Below are positions 58,853 to 64,000 of a stretch of DNA of 64,000 nucleotides, in pieces. Location: positions 868,001 to 932,000 of the forward strand of contig JADJRG010000029.1 in NCBI GenBank assembly GCA_016712315.1, given 5' to 3'. The stretch is from Nannocystis sp. (GTDB lineage Bacteria > Myxococcota_A > Polyangia > Nannocystales > Nannocystaceae). The stretch's first letter is position 1. Every line of letters starts with the position of its first letter. Made by a program: the position numbers and the translations under genes. The notes beneath the pieces were generated by a model. The model saw only the letters and a program-made list of their open reading frames with translations, was not told where the DNA came from and searched no databases.

Positions 58853-59676
58853 GAAGCGAGAAGCTCCACTACTGGCAAAACGGCTACGTCGTCGTGCGCC
58901 AGGTGTTCACCGCCGCCGAGATGGCCGTCGTCCGCCGCAAGATCGCCGAGATCGCCGCGATGAACGCCCGGGTCGACCACCTGCGGGCGTTACAGGCGCA
59001 GGGCGAGCACCCCTCGTTCGAGACGATCTTCGTGTGGAACGACGTCGTCGGCGACGACCTCTTCGCCAAGGTCGGCCGCTCCGACAAGCTCCTGGACCGC
59101 CTCTCGTACTACTACGACGACGACGTCTACGACTACCACAACAAGATCGTGCTCAAGTACCCCGGCGTCGTCGGCTTCCGGCCGCACCAGGACTACGCGT
59201 ACTGGCAGGGCTACGGCTGCCGCTTCCCCGAGGCCCACGCGGTCTTCGTCGCCCTCGACGAGGCGACCTGCGGCAACGGCTGCCTGCGCTTGGTGCCCCG
59301 CTCGCACCTCCTCGGCGTCCTGCCGCACGGCGAGTGGAGCGGCCGCGGCAGCGACAACGGCGTCCTCCCGGACGTCATGCAGGGCCTCCTCGCCGCGGGC
59401 TACGAGTTTGAGCCGATCGAGGCCCGCCCCGGCGACATCGTCCTCTTCCACGGCAACACGATCCACGGCTCCGACGACAACGACTCCGACCGGTCCCGGC
59501 TGGCGATGATCGTGACGATGAACACCCGGCGAAACAGCCCCGATCCGACGAAGAATCGGCCTGGTCACCCGTACTGGTCGCACCAGGCGCGGATCACCGC
59601 GCCGATCACCGAAGCCGACCTGGCGCTCCCGCTGCCTCGGTTCGACATGCGCTGCGAGCCCGCGCCGCCGCGATAG
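58831..59676 (+). CDS. Fe(II)/2-oxoglutarate oxygenase, PhyH family, copy 1
   Basis: 281 aa. HQDYAYWQGYG provides the HxD iron ligands, GDIVLFHGNTIHGSDDN the distal His, and SDRSRLAMIVTMNTRRNSPD the Arg that binds 2-oxoglutarate. LHYWQNGYVVVRQVFTAAEM is the usual N-terminal helix of phytanoyl-CoA-dioxygenase-like proteins. It should hydroxylate or desaturate a small molecule or peptide side chain. The gene begins inside the transporter gene. Role on the Tyr-Trp core or beta-amino chain is unknown. Confidence 0.9.
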   Translation: MLDPEILRSEKLHYWQNGYVVVRQVFTAAEMAVVRRKIAEIAAMNARVDHLRALQAQGEHPSFETIFVWNDVVGDDLFAKVGRSDKLLDRLSYYYDDDVYDYHNKIVLKYPGVVGFRPHQDYAYWQGYGCRFPEAHAVFVALDEATCGNGCLRLVPRSHLLGVLPHGEWSGRGSDNGVLPDVMQGLLAAGYEFEPIEARPGDIVLFHGNTIHGSDDNDSDRSRLAMIVTMNTRRNSPDPTKNRPGHPYWSHQARITAPITEADLALPLPRFDMRCEPAPPR

Positions 59677-59767
59677 TACCGGCCGAGCTGCGGTGAGATC
59701 CCTCCGATGTTCAATCGCCCCCTCACGGACCGCCCGTCCCGCTCTTCACGCCGCGCGCCAATCGCTC

Positions 59768-59797
59768 TTGACGCGCGTCGCACGTCGGCGAGATACC
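59768..59797 (+). promoter_or_regulatory. Possible internal promoter before the second PhyH gene
   Basis: TTGACG (59768-59773), 18 bp, GATACC (59792-59797), ending 17 bp before the ATG at 59814. It falls in the only gap above 100 bp (137 bp) inside the rightward operon. The -10 is poor, so this is a weak candidate. Confidence 0.28.
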
Positions 59798-59813
59798 AGG
59801 CGACGAGTCGATA

Positions 59814-60680
59814 ATGATCACTGACGACCTACGGATCGATCTGCGCGCCGACGGCGGCGTCGCGCGGGCGCAGGCGATGTTCGCCGAACATGGAATGTTC
59901 ATCGCCCAAGGTCTGCTGCCCGTAGCCCTCCTGGATGACATCCGCCGCGAGATCCGCCGCCTGATCGAGCTCGGTTGGTCGATCGCGGGCGGCCCGCGAC
60001 CGCCCGCCGGGGGCTTCGACAGCGGGTTCGCGGCCCTCTCTGCCGCGGATCCCAACGCCAGTGAGGCCATCTTCGGCGCTTGCCGGCGGCTCGCGTCGGT
60101 CCACCGCCTCTCGGTCGAGTCCGCGCTCCTTGAGCTCTCCGCCCGCCTGATGGACACCGACATGGTCATGGTGCCGCCCTACAAGCCGGTCCGCATCGAC
60201 TACGGCCCGCGGGCGGACGCGCTGCTGCCCTGGCATCAGGACTACCCATACGCCCAGGACTCGCCCGACGGCGTCGTCTACTGGATCCCGCTCGCCGACG
60301 TCGACGAGCAGAACGGCTGCCTGCGGGCGATCCCCGGCAGCCACGCCGACGGAGTCCACCCGGTCGAGATGATCCCCCCGCTAGCCGACGCCGCGCCGAT
60401 CAAGGGGCTGCGCCTCACCGCCAGCGACTACCTGGCCTGCGAGCGCCGCCCGCAGCTCTCGCTGCCGATGCGGGTCGGCGAGGTGCTGGTGCTCAGCGCC
60501 CTCCTCCTCCACCGCAGCCAGCCCAACACGAGCGGCGCGGTGCGCTGGACCGTGCAGGTGCGTCACGGCAACTTCGCCCACCCGACCGCCGTCGCCAAGG
60601 GCTGGCCGCGCGGCCATTACGAGGGCCACTGGTTCGACGAGACCCACCCCGAGCACGTGCACCCGGGAGAGGAGCCCTGA
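59814..60680 (+). CDS. Fe(II)/2-oxoglutarate oxygenase, PhyH family, copy 2
   Basis: 288 aa. WHQDYPYAQDSPDGVVYWIP gives the HxD pair, VLVLSALLLHRSQPN the distal His, and AVRWTVQVRHGNF the 2-oxoglutarate Arg. LADVDEQNGCLRAIPGSHAD is the GxLxxxPGSH motif of the family. It is only distantly similar to copy 1, so each probably oxidises a different position. Its TGA overlaps the next ATG by one base. Oxidative chemistry on Trp or Tyr would fit the proposed pyrroloindoline pathway (inference). Confidence 0.9.
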   Translation: MITDDLRIDLRADGGVARAQAMFAEHGMFIAQGLLPVALLDDIRREIRRLIELGWSIAGGPRPPAGGFDSGFAALSAADPNASEAIFGACRRLASVHRLSVESALLELSARLMDTDMVMVPPYKPVRIDYGPRADALLPWHQDYPYAQDSPDGVVYWIPLADVDEQNGCLRAIPGSHADGVHPVEMIPPLADAAPIKGLRLTASDYLACERRPQLSLPMRVGEVLVLSALLLHRSQPNTSGAVRWTVQVRHGNFAHPTAVAKGWPRGHYEGHWFDETHPEHVHPGEEP

Positions 60681-61519
60681 TGAAAGAGCTATCCGCCGAA
60701 GCCAACACGCACCGCGCCTACGTCGGGCCGATGGCCGAGTACGACGTCGGCGCCGCCCACCAGTTCCACCTGTTGACCACGGTGCTCGGGCTGCGCGAGT
60801 ACCACAACCTCCTGGAGATCGGCTGCGGGTCGCTGCGAGCCGGGCGTTTGCTGATCACCTGGCTGATGCCCGATCGCTACTGCGGGCTCGAGCCCAACCG
60901 CTGGCTCATCGAGGCCGGGCTCGACAAGGAGATCGGCCGCGACCTCGTGGCCCGCCGCCGCCCGGTGTTCCGCCACGACGACGACTTCGGCCTGCAGCGC
61001 TTCGGCCGGCGCTTCGACTACGTCATCGCCCAGTCGATCTTCTCGCACACGTCGCTTGCCCAGATGCGCGCCTGCCTGCTGGAGGCCCGCGCCGTGCTCG
61101 CCCCGCAGGGCGTGTTCGCGGCCAGCTTCGTCGAGGGCGAGGACGACTACACCGGCGATCGCTGGGTCTACCCGGAGAGCGTGGCGTTCACGCTGACGAC
61201 CGTGACCCGCGTCGCGGGCGCGGCCGGGCTCGCCTGCACCCCGATCGACTGGGGCAACCAGAACGGGCAGCGGTGGGTCGTGTTCCACCACCCCGAACAC
61301 CGCCCCGACGTCGATCTCGACGACGAGAGCGCGCGACGGGCCGCGGTCGCGGTCGCCCGCGAGCGGGCGGCCTCGTACCGCCGCGTGGGCGTCTCGCCGG
61401 CCGACTACGCGCGCCTCATCGAGCGCCTCGCGGCGATCGCCGACCACCCCGCGGTCCAGCGGGCGATGGCCGACGACCCCGCGCTGCGCGCCGCGGTCCA
61501 CGGGCCCGACGCGGAGTGA
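60680..61519 (+). CDS. SAM-dependent methyltransferase
   Basis: 279 aa. HNLLEIGCGSLRAGRLLITW is motif I (ExGCGxxR), DYVIAQSIFSHTSLAQMRAC the post-I acidic/aromatic region and LAPQGVFAASFVEGEDDY motif III. Typical of small-molecule methyltransferases in which the SHTS helix binds the substrate. In the crocagin pathway the methyltransferase CgnI N-methylates the core; a similar job is plausible here. Its stop overlaps the next ORF in a GTGA. Confidence 0.9.
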   Translation: MKELSAEANTHRAYVGPMAEYDVGAAHQFHLLTTVLGLREYHNLLEIGCGSLRAGRLLITWLMPDRYCGLEPNRWLIEAGLDKEIGRDLVARRRPVFRHDDDFGLQRFGRRFDYVIAQSIFSHTSLAQMRACLLEARAVLAPQGVFAASFVEGEDDYTGDRWVYPESVAFTLTTVTRVAGAAGLACTPIDWGNQNGQRWVVFHHPEHRPDVDLDDESARRAAVAVARERAASYRRVGVSPADYARLIERLAAIADHPAVQRAMADDPALRAAVHGPDAE

Positions 61520-61755
61520 GCGACGCGCGGCCGTCGAGGATCGCCTCTTGCGCTGCGCCGGGCTTGCGCCGGCGACCCGTGGGTCCTATCGTCGCGATCG
61601 CGGCATGGCGGACGAACCGGCACCATCAGCGCGGGAGGCGTCGGCGCGCGCCGTCGTGCGCCGCCATGTACTCTGGACGCACGCGCCGCGCCGATCCCGG
61701 GTACCCAAAGTGCATCGTCGGCAGCTACGTCGAGGACTGGCGCTTCTTTGACTGA
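61516..61755 (+). CDS. 79-codon small ORF, unrecognised
   Basis: The GTG start at 61516 overlaps the methyltransferase stop and the TGA is 8 bp before the M3 peptidase gene, so spacing is that of an operon member. The first ~60 residues are Arg/Pro/Ala-rich and may not be genuine, but the end GYPKCIVGSYVEDWRFFD looks protein-like. An overlapping alternative frame (ATG 61605, 48 codons) gives MADEPAPSAREASARAVVRR. Which, if either, is translated is open. It could be a second small peptide substrate or a remnant. Confidence 0.35.
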   Translation: MSDARPSRIASCAAPGLRRRPVGPIVAIAAWRTNRHHQRGRRRRAPSCAAMYSGRTRRADPGYPKCIVGSYVEDWRFFD

Positions 61756-61763
61756 GTCCGCCC

Positions 61764-63470
61764 ATGACGCCCCCTGATCGGCCCTTCGTCCCGCCTGATC
61801 TCGACGCGACCCGCTGGTCGGAGATCGAGCCGCTCTACGCGGCCTTGCTCGCGCGGCCGCTGGCGACGGCCGCGGCGGTCGAGGCGCTCCTGCGCGATCG
61901 CAGCGAGCTCGACGCGGCCGTCCACGAGGCCGGAGCCGAGCTGATGATAGCGACGACGAGGCGGGTCGACGACGCGGCAGCGCAGGCGGCCTACCTCGCG
62001 TTCGTCGAGTCGGTCGAGCCGCGCTGGCGCAGCGCTGGCTCTGCCCTGGATCGCCGGATCATCGAGAGCCCGCTCTTCGACGCGCTGGACGACGCGAGGT
62101 ACGCGGTGCTGGGCCGCGACCTCCGCGGCGACGTCGCCCTCTTCCGCGAGGAGAACCTGCCGCTCGCGGCGGAGCTCGCCGCGCTCGACCAGGAGTATGG
62201 GCAGATCTGGGGGGCCATGACGGTCGACCTCTTCGGCGAGGAGCGGACGCTGGCCGCGGCGACGGCCCTGCTCGAGGAGCCGGACCGCGACCAGAGGGTC
62301 GCCGCGTGGCAGGCGGTGCACAAGCGCCGCGACCGCGACCGCGACCGCCTTGACGCGATCTTCGACCGCATGGTCGCGCTCCGCCACCGCACCGCGCTCC
62401 AGGCGGGCTTCGCCGATTTTCGCGAGTTCCAGCACCGCCGCTTGCGGCGCTTCGACTACGGGCCGGACGAGTGCCTGCGCTTCCACGACGGCGTCGCCGA
62501 GTTCGTCGTCCCTCTCCTGCGTCAGGTCCACGCCGCGCGCGCGCGCGCGCTCGGGGTCGCGCCGCTGCGCCCGTGGGACCTCGCCGTCGACGTCCGCGGT
62601 CGACCGCCGCTGCGCCCCTTCGCCGCGCCCTCGGAGCTGGAGGAGCGGACCTCGCGGATGCTCCACCGGCTGCGCGCCGACTTCGGCGCGATGTTTGACG
62701 GGCTCCGCGAGGACGGGTGCCTCGACCTCGACGCCCGCAAGCAGAAGGCGCCCGGCGGCTACCAGCTGCAGCGGGAGCGCAGCGGTCGGCCCTTCATCTT
62801 CATGAACGCGACCGGGGTCCACCGCGACGTCGTCGCGATGGTCCACGAGGCCGGCCACGCCATCCACGCGCTGCTCTGCCGCAGGGAGCCGCTCCTCCAC
62901 TACCGCACGGCGCCGATGGAGTTCGCCGAGGTCGCGTCGATAGGCATGGAGCTCTTGACCCTCCCGTACCTCGACGAGTTCTACGGGCCCGCGGAGCGCG
63001 TACGGGCGCGTCGCGCGTACCTCGAGGACCTGCTCGCGCGCCTGGCCTGGACCGCCCAGGTCGACGCGTTCCAGCACTGGATCTACACCCACCCGGAGCA
63101 CGACCGGGCGGCCCGCGGCGAGGCGTGGATCCGGCTCACCGAGCGCTTCGGCCCTGGAGCGTGCTGGGACGGCCTCGAGACGCATCTGGCCGGCGAGTGG
63201 CAGCGTCAGCTCCACTTATACAGCGCGCCGTTCTACTACATCGAGTACGGCATCGCCCAGCTCGGCGCCCTCCAGCTCTGGCGGAGGGCGCGTCGCGGCC
63301 TCCCCGAGGCGCTCGACGGCTACGTCCAGGCGCTCGCGCTCGGCGGCTCGCGGCCCCTCCCCGAGCTCTACCGAGCGGCGGGGCTACGCTTCGATTTCGG
63401 CGTCGCCATGATCCGCGACCTGATGGAGGAGGTCGCCCGGGAGGCCGAGACGGCCGCAATTAATGCTTAG
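61764..63470 (+). CDS. M3-family metallopeptidase (oligoendopeptidase F-like)
   Basis: 568 aa, near the size of PepF. The zinc motif HEAGH starts at His361 (MVHEAGHAIHALL), with the downstream Glu ligand in MEFAEVASIGMELLTL. IFDRMVALRHRTALQAGFAD, SGRPFIFMNATGVHRDVVAM and APFYYIEYGIAQLGALQLWR are further family landmarks. M3 enzymes cut short peptides inside a closed chamber and so suit a 21-residue substrate. Here it probably separates the modified C-terminal core from the leader. In crocagin a hydrolase, CgnD, does this step; whether CgnD is M3-like I cannot say from memory. Cytoplasmic; last gene of the rightward operon. Confidence 0.92.
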   Translation: MTPPDRPFVPPDLDATRWSEIEPLYAALLARPLATAAAVEALLRDRSELDAAVHEAGAELMIATTRRVDDAAAQAAYLAFVESVEPRWRSAGSALDRRIIESPLFDALDDARYAVLGRDLRGDVALFREENLPLAAELAALDQEYGQIWGAMTVDLFGEERTLAAATALLEEPDRDQRVAAWQAVHKRRDRDRDRLDAIFDRMVALRHRTALQAGFADFREFQHRRLRRFDYGPDECLRFHDGVAEFVVPLLRQVHAARARALGVAPLRPWDLAVDVRGRPPLRPFAAPSELEERTSRMLHRLRADFGAMFDGLREDGCLDLDARKQKAPGGYQLQRERSGRPFIFMNATGVHRDVVAMVHEAGHAIHALLCRREPLLHYRTAPMEFAEVASIGMELLTLPYLDEFYGPAERVRARRAYLEDLLARLAWTAQVDAFQHWIYTHPEHDRAARGEAWIRLTERFGPGACWDGLETHLAGEWQRQLHLYSAPFYYIEYGIAQLGALQLWRRARRGLPEALDGYVQALALGGSRPLPELYRAAGLRFDFGVAMIRDLMEEVAREAETAAINA

Positions 63471-63539
63471 ATCCGACTCGCCAACCGGCTCGCGCAGGCG
63501 GGCGAGGCGGTGTGGATCCCGGAGCTGACCGCCCATGCC

Positions 63540-64000
63540 TCACGCCCGCACCACCGCTACCCGCCGCCCGGCTGCCGTGCTCGCCTCTTGCCGCCCCGTA
63601 CGCTGCGAGATCCGCGGCTGGCCGCTGCGGCGGTCGAAGATCACAAGCCACCCCGAGTCTAGCCCCAGCCCCGCCAGGTAGCGATCGAGCTGCACCAAGC
63701 CCTCTGCCAGCGGATCCGCCTCGCCGTCCCTCCACACCTTCAGCTCGATCGCGAGCCTGTCCTCCCGATATGTCAGCAGCAGATCCATACGCCCCGAGCC
63801 GATCGCATACTCCCGCTCGACGATCCCTCCGCCATTCGCGACGCGGTGCAAAAACGCCATCAACACCAGATGCGGCGCGACCTCATGATAAGGCGATGAT
63901 CCCAGCAGAGGCTCCCCGTGTTGCCGCCAAAACACCAAAAACGCCTCGAGCAAGCGTTCGGCGTCGAGGTGGCCCTCGGCGGTGAGCCACGTCGCCGGGA
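63540..64000 (-). CDS. PD-(D/E)XK nuclease-domain protein (AAA-ATPase-like family), 5' end outside window
   Basis: 153 C-terminal codons are visible and stay open to the window edge (reading PATWLTAEGHLDAERLLEAF at the edge). The motifs SGRMDLLLTYREDRLAIELKVW (Asp, then E-x-K: the nuclease-fold active site; first and second halves separated by the RED turn) and GLVQLDRYLAGLGLDSGWLVIFDRR match the C-terminal PDDEXK domain of the bacterial AAA-ATPase_like/DUF1703-type proteins, which are numerous in myxobacteria. The N-terminal ATPase part is beyond the window. Role unknown, possibly defence or mobile-element related. Convergent with the M3 gene, 69 bp away. Confidence 0.8.
   Translation of the reverse strand, partial: PATWLTAEGHLDAERLLEAFLVFWRQHGEPLLGSSPYHEVAPHLVLMAFLHRVANGGGIVEREYAIGSGRMDLLLTYREDRLAIELKVWRDGEADPLAEGLVQLDRYLAGLGLDSGWLVIFDRRSGQPRISQRTGRQEASTAAGRRVAVVRA

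Overview
The window is very GC-rich DNA from a myxobacterium (Myxococcota), probably of the Nannocystaceae type. This rests on the high G+C third positions, the many secreted lipoproteins with a lipobox Cys followed by long Thr/Ser/Asp linkers, a MopE-type metal-binding repeat, and a PAS plus eukaryote-like Ser/Thr kinase. The assignment is an inference from gene style; no rRNA or tRNA gene is present to anchor it.

Left part (1-36 kb): ordinary chromosomal content. It runs from a crotonase-family fragment and small lipoprotein through zinc-ribbon proteins, glucokinase, a penicillin-acylase-family hydrolase, an ILVBL-like ThDP enzyme with a hotdog thioesterase, a TIGR01777 epimerase, a TerB-like protein and a DEAD-box helicase. 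Then come a VIT/P-domain/VWA surface protein, a Rieske oxygenase, an adenylate cyclase, a PTGR-like reductase, several lipoproteins, YaeQ, a radical SAM/SPASM enzyme, an FAD enzyme, a truncated haemoglobin, an RsbQ-like hydrolase next to a PAS-coiled-coil-kinase, and a lipoprotein with an intein-like Hint domain. Four genes between 24.8 and 36.4 kb carry five apparent single-base frameshifts. They may be pseudogenes, but the simple one-base nature of the changes makes sequencing or assembly error the first explanation.

Junction (37.4-38.3 kb): gene debris. A 3' fragment of a fibro-slime gene and a 3' fragment of an SF1-type helicase gene flank an imperfect inverted repeat.

Right part (38.3-63.5 kb): a compact divergent biosynthetic gene cluster, the highlight of the window. 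A 21-codon gene (45698-45763, minus strand) encodes a basic peptide ending in Arg-Tyr-Trp. It opens a tight leftward operon: a stem-loop attenuator, two DUF697 paralogues, an SPFH/Band-7 protein, a 58-aa membrane protein, two cyclic-peptide-exporter-type half ABC transporters, a methyltransferase and a GT1 glycosyltransferase. The rightward operon encodes two paralogous M29/NicX-like proteins, a 2633-aa FAAL-ACP-KS-AT-ACP-aminotransferase-condensation megasynthase, an HTTM-like membrane protein, a POT-family transporter, two Fe(II)/2-oxoglutarate (PhyH) oxygenases, a methyltransferase, a 79-codon small ORF and an M3-family metallopeptidase.

The precursor ending in Tyr-Trp plus two M29-related putative peptide-binding proteins recalls the crocagin pathway, in which the C-terminal Ile-Tyr-Trp of a ribosomal peptide becomes a pyrroloindoline. 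The megasynthase has the layout of the mycosubtilin/puwainaphycin-type starter modules that make beta-amino fatty acyl chains, and it ends in a condensation domain with no adenylation, carrier or thioesterase domain after it. The working model (inference) is a RiPP-PKS hybrid. An Arg-Tyr-Trp core would be cyclised, oxidised, cut free by the M3 peptidase and methylated, possibly glycosylated, and acylated with a beta-amino fatty acid by the terminal condensation domain. The product would then be exported by the ABC pair. A candidate operator (10-bp inverted repeat) sits between the two operons. To the right, a PD-(D/E)XK nuclease-domain gene runs off the window.
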